Assembly: GCA_026388095.1 (NCBI GenBank)
Contig: JAPLKL010000078.1
Coordinates: 1-64,000, forward strand
Direction: 5' to 3'
DNA: 64,000 bases
Source of the DNA: Elusimicrobiota bacterium
Lineage (GTDB): Bacteria > Elusimicrobiota > Elusimicrobia > UBA1565 > UBA9628
The translations under genes and the position numbers were made by a program. The notes under the pieces were generated by a model, which had not been told where the DNA came from, ran no database searches, and worked only from the letters and a program-made list of their open reading frames with translations. Below are positions 44,739 through 53,715 of the stretch, in pieces (positions within the stretch are counted from its first letter, which is position 1; every line of letters begins with the position of its first letter).

Positions 44739-46265
44739 GTGCAGAACGGACTGGCAGCGCTTAAAGCCCTTTTTTCGGAGATCGCCGACCTGCAGGCGAC
44801 CGGCGAGCTTCTGTCCTGGGACCAGGAGACCTTCATGCCCGCGGGCGGCGCCGCGGCGCGGGCCGAGGCCCTGGCCACGGTCAAGAAGGCGGCCCACGGC
44901 CGCTTGGTCTCAGATGAGCTGGCCCGCGTCCTCGACCAGACGCAAGCCTTGGCCCAAGCCCAAGGCCCGGACTCCCTGCCCGCGGCCTTCGTGCGCGCGG
45001 CCCGCCGCGAGCAGGCCCGGGCGCGCAAGCTTCCCGGCGAACTCGTGGCCGAGCTGGCCAAGGCCACGGCCCTGGGCCTCGAGGCTTGGCGCGAGGCCCG
45101 GGCGCAATCGGATTTCTCCGCCTTCGCGCCGCACCTGGAGAAGATCGTGGAGCTCAGCCGCCGCAAGGCCGAGGCCCTGGCCGTGGGCAAGCGCCTCTAC
45201 GACTCCATGCTCGACGAATACGAGCCCGGCACCAGCGCCTCCCAGGCCGAGGCGGCGTTGGGCGCCCTGCGCGCGGGCTTGGTCCCTCTGGCGCGCGAGA
45301 TCAACGCCCGCAAGGACGAGGTGTCCAGCGCCCTCCTGCACGGCGCCTGCGACGAGGGCAAGCAGTTCGCTCTCTGCCAGGATGTGGTCCGCCGCCTGGG
45401 CTTCGACCCGGAGCGCGGCCGGCAGGACCTCTCAGCGCACCCCTTCACCTCCGCCTTCTCGGTCGACGACGTGCGCATCACGACCCGGGTCGCCGAGGAC
45501 TACCTGCCCACGGCCCTCTACGGGTCGGTGCACGAGTGCGGCCATGCGCTCTACAGCCAGGGCATCGACAAGGAGTACGAGCGCACCCCGCTGGGCGGCG
45601 GGGCCTCGCTGGGGGTCGACGAGTCGCAATCCCGGCTCTGGGAGAACATCGTGGGGCGGGGCCGGCCTTTCTGCGCCTGGCTCCTGCCCACGCTCAAGGA
45701 ACGCTTCCCGGACCGGTTCTCCCGCTGCGGCCTGGAGGACTTCTATCGCGCGCTCAACAAGGTCGGGCCCTCTTTGATCCGCATCGAGGCCGACGAGGTG
45801 ACTTACAACCTGCACATCCTCCTGCGCTTCGAGCTGGAGGCGGACCTCATCGAGGGACGGCTCCAGGCGGCACAGGCGCCGGCGGCCTGGAACGCGAAGA
45901 GCGCCGAGTACCTGGGCGTCATCCCTCCCAACGACCGCTTCGGCATCCTGCAGGATATCCACTGGGCCGGCGGCCTCATCGGCTATTTCCCCACCTACGC
46001 TCTGGGCAACATCATGTCCGCGCAGTTCTACGCCAAGGCCCTGGGCGAGATCCCGGATCTCGAGGCGCGCATCCGCGGCGGGGATTTCGCCTCGCTGAGA
46101 GGCTGGCTCAAGGAGAACATCCACCGGCATGGCCGCCGCTACACGGCCAACGAGCTGCTCCGGCGGGTCACGGGCACGGGGCTCGACTGCGCGCCCTTCC
46201 TGGACTACCTGCGCAAGAAGTATTCCGAGATCTACGGGTTCGACCCGCGGAGCCTCGGCTCCTGA
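44739..46265 (+). CDS. Metallocarboxypeptidase Taq, M32 family
   Basis: GTG 44739 (after GAGGGG) is chosen because the M32 fold begins here: QNGLAALKALFSEIADLQATGELLSWDQETFMPAGGAAARAE. The upstream frame is non-coding in character. The roughly 508-residue enzyme has the zinc motif HECGHALYSQG (HExxH), the third-ligand region GVDESQSRLWENIVGR, and the family stretches FTSAFSVDDVRITTRV and IPPNDRFGILQDIHWAGG. It removes C-terminal residues from peptides. It is not obviously operonic; the convergent amrS gene ends 6 bp away. Confidence 0.93.
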   Translation: MQNGLAALKALFSEIADLQATGELLSWDQETFMPAGGAAARAEALATVKKAAHGRLVSDELARVLDQTQALAQAQGPDSLPAAFVRAARREQARARKLPGELVAELAKATALGLEAWREARAQSDFSAFAPHLEKIVELSRRKAEALAVGKRLYDSMLDEYEPGTSASQAEAALGALRAGLVPLAREINARKDEVSSALLHGACDEGKQFALCQDVVRRLGFDPERGRQDLSAHPFTSAFSVDDVRITTRVAEDYLPTALYGSVHECGHALYSQGIDKEYERTPLGGGASLGVDESQSRLWENIVGRGRPFCAWLLPTLKERFPDRFSRCGLEDFYRALNKVGPSLIRIEADEVTYNLHILLRFELEADLIEGRLQAAQAPAAWNAKSAEYLGVIPPNDRFGILQDIHWAGGLIGYFPTYALGNIMSAQFYAKALGEIPDLEARIRGGDFASLRGWLKENIHRHGRRYTANELLRRVTGTGLDCAPFLDYLRKKYSEIYGFDPRSLGS

Positions 46266-46271
46266 GCGGAC

Positions 46272-47369
46272 CTACCACAGCCCGCGCAGGTGTTCTCCGC
46301 AGTAAGGGCAGCGTCCGTTCTTGATGTTGTTCTTCACGACCTGGAAGCCCTGCCGCTCGATCAAGGTCTTGCCGCACTTCGGGCAGAAGGTGTTATCCAT
46401 GGGATGGCCGGGGACGTTGCCGACATAGACGTAATGCAAGCCCGCGGCCTTGGCGATGCCGTAGGCGCGCACCAAAGTCCCCACGGGCGTCGGAGGCACG
46501 CTCTTCAGCTTGTACTCGGGGAAGAAGCGCGTGAAATGCACGGGGGTGTCCGGCCCCGCGTTCTCCTTGAGCCAGCGGCACATCTTCGCCATGTCCTGGG
46601 GGTCGTCGTTCTGGCCCGGGATGACCAGGTTGACGATCTCCAGCCACTTGCCGCTCTTCTTGACCGTCTTGATGGCGTTCAAGACCGGCTCCAGGTCAGC
46701 GGCGGCCATCTCCTCGTAGAACTTCTCGGTGAAGCCCTTGAGGTCGATCTTGACCGCGTCGAGCACCTTGAGCAGCTCGACCAGCGGCTCGGTCTCGATG
46801 TAGCCGCTCGAGATCATCGAGGTCTTGAGCCCCCGCTCATGGGCCAGCTTGGCCACGTCGTACATGTACTCGTAGAACACCGTGGGCTCGGTGAAGGTGA
46901 AGCAGATGGAGGTCACCTTCTCATGGAGCGCGACCGCCACCACCTGCTCCGGGGTCAGCTCGTAATGCGGCACCTTCTCGAACTCGGCTTGTGATATCTG
47001 CCAGTTCTGACAGAAACGGCAGCGCAGCACGCAGCCCACCGTGGCCAGGACCAGCCGCCGGTGCCCGGGAAAAAAGTGGTACAGCGGAGCCTTCTCGATG
47101 GGCTCGACTCCGATCGAGCAGGGCTTCCCGTAGGTGATGAGGTAGAGCTTGCCGTCCCGGTTCTCGCGGATGCCGCAAGTGCCGCGTTTGCCTTGCGGGA
47201 TTATGCACTTGCGCGGGCAGAGGCGGCACTGCACCTGGCCGTCGAAGAGGGTCTTGTAGAACTTGCACTCATGGCCGAAGGGAAGCTTCTCGGCGGACCA
47301 GTTCCAGGACACCAGCACCATGCCCGTGAGGAGCGCGGCGCCGCAGAGCCGCAAGAGCCGGCGCTTCAT
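46272..47369 (-). CDS. amrS: AmmeMemoRadiSam-system radical SAM protein (AmrS/PflA-like), membrane-anchored
   Basis: ATG 47369 overlaps the stop of the upstream gene as ATGA. The 365-residue protein has an N-terminal membrane anchor (LLRLCGAALLTGMVLVSW), CRLCPRKCIIPQGKRGTCGIREN, and the radical-SAM cluster motif CVLRCRFCQNW. The family stretches FTFTEPTVFYEYMYDVA, DLKGFTEKFY and VNLVIPGQNDDP follow, then a C-terminal zinc-type pair CPKCG...CPYCG. AmrS usually accompanies AMMECR1 and Memo proteins; neither is in the window. Function is not firmly established for the family. Confidence 0.87.
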   Translation of the reverse strand: MKRRLLRLCGAALLTGMVLVSWNWSAEKLPFGHECKFYKTLFDGQVQCRLCPRKCIIPQGKRGTCGIRENRDGKLYLITYGKPCSIGVEPIEKAPLYHFFPGHRRLVLATVGCVLRCRFCQNWQISQAEFEKVPHYELTPEQVVAVALHEKVTSICFTFTEPTVFYEYMYDVAKLAHERGLKTSMISSGYIETEPLVELLKVLDAVKIDLKGFTEKFYEEMAAADLEPVLNAIKTVKKSGKWLEIVNLVIPGQNDDPQDMAKMCRWLKENAGPDTPVHFTRFFPEYKLKSVPPTPVGTLVRAYGIAKAAGLHYVYVGNVPGHPMDNTFCPKCGKTLIERQGFQVVKNNIKNGRCPYCGEHLRGLW

Positions 47370-49579
47370 GACTTCTCCTCCAAGGCCGCGGCGCAGAGGG
47401 CGAGGCTGGCGAGCTTGAGCAAAGCCACGCCGAAGCAGACGCTGCGCAAGCCCAGGACCGGCAGGAGGACCGCGCCGCCCACCACCGCGCCCAGCCAGCC
47501 GCCCAAAAGGTCGCAGGCATACAGCGAGGACATGCCCGGGCCTCGCAGCCGGCAGGCCAGAGGGAACTGAGCCCCGGTCAAGGCGCCGGAGAGGAGACAC
47601 AAGCTCAAGAAGGCTCCTTTCATGAGGCTGTCCGGGACCGAGGACCCGGCCAGCGCTTGGAAGATCATGGGCAAGACCGCCGAGAAGACCACGAGAGCGA
47701 GCTCCGAGAACAGGAAGGAGCGCCGCGCGGGGCGGGTGTCCCGGGATAGGAGAAGACTGGCCCCGGCCGCGCCGGCCATGAACACGGAGACCAGAAGCCC
47801 GATCCAAAGGTAGACATAGCCGTAGAGCGCCTGGAAGGCGAAGGTCAGCGTCATATTATAGACCATCCCGGCAAAGCCCGTAGCGGCGATGGCCAGCGGC
47901 GCGGGGAAGGAGGCGAGCCTGCGGCTCTTGCCGTGCCAGGCCAGGCCAGCCGCCAACAGCAAGGCCAGGACCACGCCGAGGCGCGGCAAGGACAGGAGCT
48001 CGGCCCAGGAGAAGAGGCGCGTCGCGAAGGGGGAGAACATCGCGTTCCAGTTGCCCAGGTCATGCAGAACGGCCCGCGGGTTGAAATCCCGATTGACTCC
48101 GGCCCGGGCCGCGACCGGGGCCAGGAAGCGCTGGAACATCGAAGACCACTGCCGCTCCATGCGCAGGGAGAGCTGCTCCGGGCCCACGAAGCCGGTCCGG
48201 ATGCGGCGCTGCCGCAGGCGCTCGGCCAGCAGGCCGGCTCCGAGCCGCGCCAGCTCCGGCGCGTCGGAGGCCATGACGATGTTGGTGTCGCCGGGGATGG
48301 GCCGCACCACGGCGAAGACCTGCGCGGCCGCCTGCAGCACGCAGGAGTTGAGGCTGGCGAGGTTCGGCTCCAGGAAGGCCGTGGACCCGGGCAAGGAGAA
48401 GGCGAGCAGGCCGCCGGGCTTGAGCCGGGCCCGGGCCATGGCGAAGAACTCCCGCGTCAGCAGCCGGTTGGCCTGGAGGCTGTCCGGCCGGGGCGCGCCG
48501 AGGAGGATGACGTCGTAGCGGCGCGCGGTGTCCCTGACGAAGAGCCGCCCGTCCATGCGGTGGACGCTCACGCGCGGGTCCTTGAGCTCGCCCTCGGCCA
48601 GGGGTGCTGCGAAGCGCGCCAGCGCCGACAAGAGCAGGGGGTCGAGCTCCGCGTAATCCACGCGCCGGACCGGATGCTTGAGGACCTCGCGCAGCAGGCC
48701 GCCCGCGCCGCCGCTCAGGACCAGGACGTCCTCAGGCTGGGGCTGCGCCAAGAGCGCGAAGTGGGCGAGCTCCTCGACGGACTCGATGTCGGGCACCGGA
48801 GAGGTCGCCGCGACCTCCCCGTCCGTCAGGAAGGTGAACTGGCCCTCGGACTTGAGGACCGTGATGTTGCCGTAGACCGAGTTGTCGTAGAAGACCACCT
48901 CCGAGCCGGGCCACTGGCGCTGCACCGAGCTGCGGTGCAGGGCGGCGGCGGCCGGGCCCAGGGCCAGGACCGCGGCGGCCGCGGCGCCCAGGCCGTAGAG
49001 GACCCTGGACTTCGCCGAACGCCCAGCCACGAGGGCGCAGAAGAGCAGGTCCAGAGTCGAGACCGCCAGCACGATGCGGAAGGATTGCAAGCGCGGGATG
49101 AGCCAGAAGGTCAGGATGAGGCCGCCGACGAGAGTCCCCAAGGTCTCCCAGCCGTAGACCATGCCGCCGGCATCCTCCCGCCGCCGCATGCGCCCGGCCA
49201 AGGCGAAGAGCGCGCCGTGCGGGGCGCTGACGCAGGCCAGCAGGGCCAAAGAGGCCGCGAACATCGCGGCCAGGCTCAAGGCCTCTCCCGGGGCCGCGCC
49301 GCAGAGCGCCCTCAGGCCGCGGGTCGCGTAGAGGGCCGCGGGCAGAGCCGCGGCGAAGAAGGCTTGGCAGAGGGCGAAGGCCGCGGCCGGCCGCTCGGAC
49401 CGGGCCCAGACTCGGCCGGCCAAAAAGCAGCCCAGCGCTTCCAGGACCAGCCAGTTGCCCAGGAATACCCCGATGGCCAGCTCGTTGCCCGAGGCGACGA
49501 CCAGGAACTCGCGCAGGAGCACGATCTGGCCCACCAGGCCGCTGACGCCCACGACGAGCAGAGCGCAGACGAAAACCAT
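47366..49579 (-). CDS. Multi-TM protein with central spermidine-synthase-like methyltransferase fold
   Basis: The start is placed at ATG 49579, because upstream codons lie inside a REP-like repeat. The 737-residue protein has about seven N-terminal and six C-terminal transmembrane helices around a soluble domain (about 235-480). In that domain are ITVLKSEGQFTFLTDGE, the nucleotide-binding loop VLVLSGGAGGLLREVLKH, DYAELDPLLL and VILLGAPRPDSL, as in membrane-fused spermidine-synthase-like proteins. Whether it makes a polyamine is unknown. It is translationally coupled to amrS and lies behind a metallophosphoesterase. The repeat ends 4 nt before ATG, and no ribosome-binding site is visible. Confidence 0.78.
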   Translation of the reverse strand: MVFVCALLVVGVSGLVGQIVLLREFLVVASGNELAIGVFLGNWLVLEALGCFLAGRVWARSERPAAAFALCQAFFAAALPAALYATRGLRALCGAAPGEALSLAAMFAASLALLACVSAPHGALFALAGRMRRREDAGGMVYGWETLGTLVGGLILTFWLIPRLQSFRIVLAVSTLDLLFCALVAGRSAKSRVLYGLGAAAAAVLALGPAAAALHRSSVQRQWPGSEVVFYDNSVYGNITVLKSEGQFTFLTDGEVAATSPVPDIESVEELAHFALLAQPQPEDVLVLSGGAGGLLREVLKHPVRRVDYAELDPLLLSALARFAAPLAEGELKDPRVSVHRMDGRLFVRDTARRYDVILLGAPRPDSLQANRLLTREFFAMARARLKPGGLLAFSLPGSTAFLEPNLASLNSCVLQAAAQVFAVVRPIPGDTNIVMASDAPELARLGAGLLAERLRQRRIRTGFVGPEQLSLRMERQWSSMFQRFLAPVAARAGVNRDFNPRAVLHDLGNWNAMFSPFATRLFSWAELLSLPRLGVVLALLLAAGLAWHGKSRRLASFPAPLAIAATGFAGMVYNMTLTFAFQALYGYVYLWIGLLVSVFMAGAAGASLLLSRDTRPARRSFLFSELALVVFSAVLPMIFQALAGSSVPDSLMKGAFLSLCLLSGALTGAQFPLACRLRGPGMSSLYACDLLGGWLGAVVGGAVLLPVLGLRSVCFGVALLKLASLALCAAALEEKS

Positions 49580-49583
49580 GATT

Positions 49584-49628
49584 GGGGACACAATACTTAA
49601 TTCATGAGGAGATAGGTATTGTGTCCCC
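49584..49628. repeat. REP-like inverted repeat, family A (paired arms)
   Basis: GGGGACACAATACTTA (49584-49599) and its near-complement TAGGTATTGTGTCCCC (49613-49628) face each other with one mismatch across about 13 bp. The same arm occurs at 54983 and twice at 61142-61180. Such paired GTGTCCCC palindromes resemble REP elements mobilised by RAYT/IS200-like transposases. None is encoded in the window. Confidence 0.8.
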
Positions 49629-49653
49629 GAATTCGGGACGCGGAGCCGGATCT

Positions 49654-50619
49654 TTAGGGCTTTTTCTTGCCGACGGTGGGGCGGAGCTCCCGGGTCAGTC
49701 TGTCGAGCCACTTCCCTTGCTTGTGGTCGTAGGTCTTGACCACCACCCGGTCCGGATAAAGGAACAGGGAGTTGGTCCAGATGGTGTCGTGCGTGGTCGT
49801 GGTGACGTCATTCTCCGACAGGTAGCTGCGGCCGTCCATGTCGCTGTTGTGGATCTCGGCGATGCGGCCGTCGTAGAGGTTGATCTTCCGGTCCGCGAAA
49901 CTCGCGTTGGTCGCGCCGATGTGGGTGTGGCCGGAGACCCACATGAAGACCTGGGGGTTGTTCCGGAGCAGTCCGCGCAGTCCGTCCGCGGGCTGGGCGA
50001 AGAAGCTGGGGTGGTTGGATATCTCGTTGCGGCTCTGGATCGTCCCCTGGAGGGGAGCGTGGAAGAAGACGATGGTCGGCGCGTCCGGGCTGGCGCGCAA
50101 CTCGCCCGTAAGCCAGGCCACTGTGGCGCTCGACATCTGGGCCAGATAGCCGGATTCGAGGTCGTCATCGCAGATGAACAGGCAGAGGTAGCGGCCGAAC
50201 CTCTTCTCATAATGCAGGGCGGGCAGGCCGAAGGTGTCCTGGAAGAGCTTGAGCTTGGCCTGCCTCACGGCGGGCGCGGCCTTGCGGGTCTTGCCGTCCG
50301 GCCCCGTGTCATAGATGTAGTCGTGATTGCCTGTGATCGGGAACAGGGGCTTCTTGAGCTTGGAGAAGAACTCCTTGGCGAAGGCGTACTCTTCCTTGGT
50401 CCCTCGGTCCGCGGTGATGTCTCCGGTGAGGACGACCGCGTCCACGTCGTCCCAGCCGTTGACCGTGTCCAGGACCTTGTTCTTCTCCGGGATGAGCCGT
50501 CCGGGCAGGTGCGGATCCGACAAGACGACCAGGCGGGTGTAATCCTTGGCGCCGGCCCAGGCGTTTCCCGACAGGATGAGCAGCAAAGACAGGGCGGCCG
50601 CGGCTGCGCGTCGTCTCAT
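49654..50619 (-). CDS. Secreted calcineurin-like metallophosphoesterase
   Basis: The 321-residue protein has a signal peptide (residues 1-22, ending AWA). It carries all metal-binding blocks of the family: VVLSDPHLPG, VVLTGDIT, ITGNHDY, VFFHAPL and WVSGHTHIG. It hydrolyses phosphoesters in the periplasm; the substrate is unknown. GGATC before ATG 50619 and TGATAAC upstream mark its start. It lies 75 bp upstream of the spermidine-synthase-like gene, separated by a REP-like repeat. Confidence 0.9.
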   Translation of the reverse strand: MRRRAAAAALSLLLILSGNAWAGAKDYTRLVVLSDPHLPGRLIPEKNKVLDTVNGWDDVDAVVLTGDITADRGTKEEYAFAKEFFSKLKKPLFPITGNHDYIYDTGPDGKTRKAAPAVRQAKLKLFQDTFGLPALHYEKRFGRYLCLFICDDDLESGYLAQMSSATVAWLTGELRASPDAPTIVFFHAPLQGTIQSRNEISNHPSFFAQPADGLRGLLRNNPQVFMWVSGHTHIGATNASFADRKINLYDGRIAEIHNSDMDGRSYLSENDVTTTTHDTIWTNSLFLYPDRVVVKTYDHKQGKWLDRLTRELRPTVGKKKP

Positions 50620-50702
50620 GATCCTTAGGTTATCAAATCGCGTCGGGTCCTCGCCACAAAGGCTGGGTCGAAAGACCCATGACCGACGCTCCCGGTTAGA
50701 GT

Positions 50703-50708
50703 TATACT
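50703..50708 (+). promoter_or_regulatory. -10 element of the transglycosylase gene, 9 nt from start
   Basis: TATACT ends 9 nt before ATG 50718. The interval GCGAGAGA could serve as a weak ribosome-binding site only if transcription starts unusually early, so a near-leaderless mRNA is predicted. Confidence 0.45.
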
Positions 50709-50717
50709 TGCGAGAGA

Positions 50718-52031
50718 ATGTCGACCTTTCGCAAGCTGGCGGTCCTGGCGCTGGCGGTCTGCTCAGTGCCGGCAGGCGCGGCGCCCCGGTTGAGCGAGAG
50801 CGAGGCCCGCTTCGCCGCGGCCGAACTCTCCGCCCCGCGTTACGGGGCCCTGTTCGAGGAGCCTTCCGCCGATGACCTGCTGCGCGACCACGCCCACGGG
50901 GTCGCCGAGCTGATCCGGCGGAGGCTCTCCGCGGGCGGCGTCCTCACCGAGGAGCTGCTGTCCGAGGCCAAGCACCTGCAGCGCGAGCGCTACTCCTTGC
51001 TGGAGCCTAAGGACCGCGCCTTGGTCGATGCCGCTCTTTCCCTGCGCCTGGGGGGCTTCTCCGTGACCGGCCCGGGCCGGATCCTGACGGTCGCGGCTCC
51101 GGGGGCGATTTCGCCCGCGCTCCTGGCTCAGGAGGACTTCCCGACTTTCCTGGAGGGGCTGCGCTCCGAGGCGGCCAAGGACGGCGTGCCGCAGGCTGTC
51201 CTGGCCGAGGCCTTGACCGGACTCACCGTGGACCCCAAGGTCCTGGCCGCGGAGAGTTCCCAGCCCGAGCATACCATCACGTTCGAGCAGTACCTCACGG
51301 CTGTGGTGTCGGAGAAGCGCGTGGCGGGCGGCAAGGCGATGCTGGCCCAGCACGCCGCGCTGCTCGACAAGGTCTCCTCGGCTTACGGGCTCGCGGCTCA
51401 GTTCATCGTGGCCATCTGGGGCATGGAGTCCAACTACGGCCCGAACCAGGGCGACATGAACGTGGTCCGCTCCTTGGCCACGCTGGCCTACGCGGGCAAG
51501 CGGCCGAGCTTCTTCCGCAAGGAGCTCATGGCGGCCCTGCACATCCTGGCCGACGAGCGCATGTCCTCCAAGGACCTCAAGGGCTCATGGGCCGGGGCCT
51601 TGGGCCAGCCTCAGTTCATGCCCTCGACCTTCCGCAAGCTGGCCGTGGACTTCGACGGCGACGGCCGGCGCGACATCTGGAAGAGCGCGGCGGACGTGAC
51701 GGCTTCCATGGCGAACTATCTGGCCAAGGCGGGCTGGGACAAGTCCGCGGGCTGGGGGGCCGAGGTGACGCTGCCCGCGGAGTTCGACCAGGCTTCAGCG
51801 AGCTTGTCGGTCGTGAAGTCCGTGGCGGACTGGCAGGCCGCGGGCGCGCGGCCGATGCCTGGCGCGGTGTTGCCGGCCGGGACGCTTTCCGCCTCGGTCA
51901 TCCGGCCCAGCGGACCGGGCGGCCGGGCTTTCCTGGTCCTGCCGAATTTCCGGGTCGTGATGCGCTACAACAGCTCCACCTACTATGCCACGGCGGGCGG
52001 CCTGCTCGCCGACCGTGTCCAGGCGCACTGA
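50718..52031 (+). CDS. MltB-type lytic murein transglycosylase
   Basis: The 437-residue secreted protein has a signal peptide (1-22) and an N-terminal domain of unclear identity (about 25-145). The SLT_2/MltB catalytic domain follows (about 150-350): FLEGLRSEAAKDGVPQAVL, the catalytic Glu in IWGMESNYGPNQG, ATLAYAGKRPSFFRKELMAAL and AGALGQPQFMPSTF. A tail region is similar to other MltB homologues (FRVVMRYNSSTYYA). It cleaves glycan strands to form 1,6-anhydro-MurNAc ends. MurQ, which processes MurNAc-6-phosphate, is encoded at the end of the window. Confidence 0.93.
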   Translation: MSTFRKLAVLALAVCSVPAGAAPRLSESEARFAAAELSAPRYGALFEEPSADDLLRDHAHGVAELIRRRLSAGGVLTEELLSEAKHLQRERYSLLEPKDRALVDAALSLRLGGFSVTGPGRILTVAAPGAISPALLAQEDFPTFLEGLRSEAAKDGVPQAVLAEALTGLTVDPKVLAAESSQPEHTITFEQYLTAVVSEKRVAGGKAMLAQHAALLDKVSSAYGLAAQFIVAIWGMESNYGPNQGDMNVVRSLATLAYAGKRPSFFRKELMAALHILADERMSSKDLKGSWAGALGQPQFMPSTFRKLAVDFDGDGRRDIWKSAADVTASMANYLAKAGWDKSAGWGAEVTLPAEFDQASASLSVVKSVADWQAAGARPMPGAVLPAGTLSASVIRPSGPGGRAFLVLPNFRVVMRYNSSTYYATAGGLLADRVQAH

Positions 52032-52049
52032 GGCCTGAGGGCCCGGATA

Positions 52050-52418
52050 TCATGACTTGGCGCGCCGCTTGCGTTTGGGCGGCGGGGTGAAGCCGAGCAC
52101 GGGCCGACGCTCCGGCTCGGGCTCGGGCGGGCATGGGGCGGTCTCGATGAGGGCGGCGATATCCTGGTCGTGTCCGTCCAAGCGGTGCTCGTGTTCTGTG
52201 ACCAGGGCCGCCAGGCCGCGGTCTTCGGCGATGAGCTCGCGCAGGCGGTCGAAGGCTCGCATGATGGCGATGTTGACTTGTATGGCGCGCTCGCTCTTGA
52301 GGACCGAGGAGAGCATGGCCACGCCTAAGCTGGTGAAGGCGTGAGGGCGGTGTTTGCGGTGCTGCCCGCGGCCGCCTTTCTTTAACATCGCAATCGTGAC
52401 CGCATCCAAGCGCAACAC
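52050..52418 (-). pseudogene. ORF6N-family gene remnant, C-terminal half only (minus strand)
   Basis: The 122-residue frame keeps the middle and end of an ORF6N protein: HAFTSLGVAMLSSVLKSERAIQVNIAIMRAFDRLRELI, a coiled helix, and a basic tail PPPKRKRRAKS. The N-terminal ORF6N DNA-binding domain (the DRDLAxLYGV part, intact in the gene at 55731) is absent. The fragment meets an oppositely oriented paralogous fragment head to head at about 52380, so both probably lost their 5' halves in one rearrangement. Confidence 0.6.
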
Positions 52419-52695
52419 GCGCTACCTCCCGTACGCCTTCACCGAAGACGGCGTCGTCATGTTCGCCAATGTCCTCAAAAGCCCGGTCGCCATCCCGGCC
52501 AGCATCCAGATCGTCCGCGCCTTCAACCGCATGCGCAGGATTGTCGCGGCGCAGGAGGGACTCGCGGCCAAACTTGCCGAGCTTGAGCGCAAGTGCGACC
52601 CGCATGACGTCCGGATTCACGCGCTCTTCGACACAATCCGGGGCTTCTTGGAACCCCCGCCCGAGCCACCCCGCGAGATCGGCTTCAAGCCCTGA
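52354..52695 (+). pseudogene. ORF6N-family gene remnant, C-terminal half only (plus strand)
   Basis: This 113-residue frame contains VTASKRNTRYLPYAFTEDGVVMFANVLKSPVAIPASIQIVRAFNRMRRIV plus a helical tail ending PPREIGFKP. It is the C-terminal half of an ORF6N protein, related to but different from the minus-strand fragment it abuts. The residues before VTASK are translated from the other fragment's complement and are not homologous. A palindromic repeat of family B follows 26 bp downstream, as it does after the intact ORF6N gene at 55731. Confidence 0.6.
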
Positions 52696-52721
52696 GCGCA
52701 ATCGAGGGTCCGGGGGGCCAA

Positions 52722-52748
52722 CTTAAGGTGCCGGGCAGGCACCTTAAG
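52722..52748. repeat. Palindromic repeat, family B, copy 1
   Basis: CTTAAGGTGCC (52722-52732) and GGCACCTTAAG (52738-52748) form a perfect 11-bp stem with a GGGCA loop. The flanks GGCCA and AT-C-GG are shared with copy 2 at 56207. It lies just 3' of an ORF6N remnant. Confidence 0.8.
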
Positions 52749-52766
52749 ATTCCGGTCGAAACGGGA

Positions 52767-53648
52767 CTATTGGCGGGGTGCGGACGCGGCGCCGTAATGC
52801 GGGTCCGGGTAGGGCGTTCGGCAATCTGCGACCCTCGTCCCGCTCTCCAGGGCCTGGTCCACGCAAGCCAGGATGTTGAGGTACTGGTACTCGCCCTGCC
52901 CCAAGCCCTGCTCCGCTTCCATCCGCCAGGCCAGCCGCTTGGCTTCCTTGGCGCAGCGCTCGGCCTTCTTCTCATAGGAGCGCGCCAGGGCGAAGGCGGC
53001 GGCGGCCGCTGCCGGGCTGCCTGCCCGAAGAGCGGCTGCGGCGGCCGCAAGCGCGGAGGACTGCCGCCGCTTGTAGTCTGCGCACCGGTCTATCAAGGCC
53101 TTGATCTCCTCCAGCCCGCCTTGGTAGCCCAGCCGCTGTCCTTCGTCCAAGGCGCCCGCCCCGGCATCCGGCGCCCCAGGCAGGTCGTCGGCTTCGCCCA
53201 GCTCCAGCCCGGCTTCGCTCAGCGCCGGCCTCTGCCAGCCGAACGGGACCGAGCCGTCCGAAGACGGCTCGCTGCCGAGCAGACCCCCTGCCGCGGCTGA
53301 AGCCGGGGCCATCACGAGCCCCAGGCCCGAGCGCGCCTGCTTCGCGGCGGCAGGGGCCTCGCCCTCTGCCGCGGCTGCCGGCCCCGGCGCGGCGCGCGCG
53401 GCGAAGGCCGGCTCGGCAGGCGCCCCGCCGGACCCCGGCGCCGGCAGCGTCCGCAAGCAGGCCCAAGTCAGCCCGGCCCCGCCGCAGAAACCGGCCAGGG
53501 CCCAGAGCAGCGCCGTTCGGCCGGGCCTGGAGCAGGCCGAGAGCGCGTCTGCCATGTCCCTGAGCAGGCAAGGGGCGGCCTGGCTCTGGCGAGCGCCCTC
53601 GTGGGGCGCCAGTTGCGGGATCTCGACGATGAACGGCGTCTGGCTCAT
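52767..53648 (-). CDS. Single-pass membrane protein of unknown function, Ala/Pro-rich
   Basis: ATG 53648 is preferred to the longer frame, since sequence upstream includes a repeat element. It gives 293 residues: a cytoplasmic N-terminus (SQTPFIVEIPQLAPHEGARQ), one transmembrane helix (about 44-62, ALLWALAGFCGGAGLTWACL) and an Ala/Pro/Gly-rich low-complexity stretch. A helical C-terminal domain rich in Ala and charged residues follows (GGLEEIKALIDRCADYKRRQSSALAAAAAALRAG; FALARSYEKKAERCAKEAKRLAWRM). No known motif. The GC-rich coding bias supports a real gene, but the evidence is moderate. Confidence 0.55.
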   Translation of the reverse strand: MSQTPFIVEIPQLAPHEGARQSQAAPCLLRDMADALSACSRPGRTALLWALAGFCGGAGLTWACLRTLPAPGSGGAPAEPAFAARAAPGPAAAAEGEAPAAAKQARSGLGLVMAPASAAAGGLLGSEPSSDGSVPFGWQRPALSEAGLELGEADDLPGAPDAGAGALDEGQRLGYQGGLEEIKALIDRCADYKRRQSSALAAAAAALRAGSPAAAAAAFALARSYEKKAERCAKEAKRLAWRMEAEQGLGQGEYQYLNILACVDQALESGTRVADCRTPYPDPHYGAASAPRQ

Positions 53649-53715
53649 GTGACGGCCCGGCCTCGGCCATAGCATAGGCCGCGGCCCAAGACACCCCTGT
53701 TGCGCCTTTGGAAAA

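Noticed and set aside
46272-47807. Long N-terminal extension of amrS
   Set aside because: The first 146 residues are the antisense-type Arg/Gly/Pro-rich translation of the upstream gene; ATG 47369 is coupled to the upstream stop.
47366-49711. N-terminal extension of the spermidine-synthase-like gene up to 49711
   Set aside because: The extra 44 residues translate a REP-like repeat (NSGTQYLSPHELSIVSP) and lack the hydrophobic start of the family; ATG 49579 was used.
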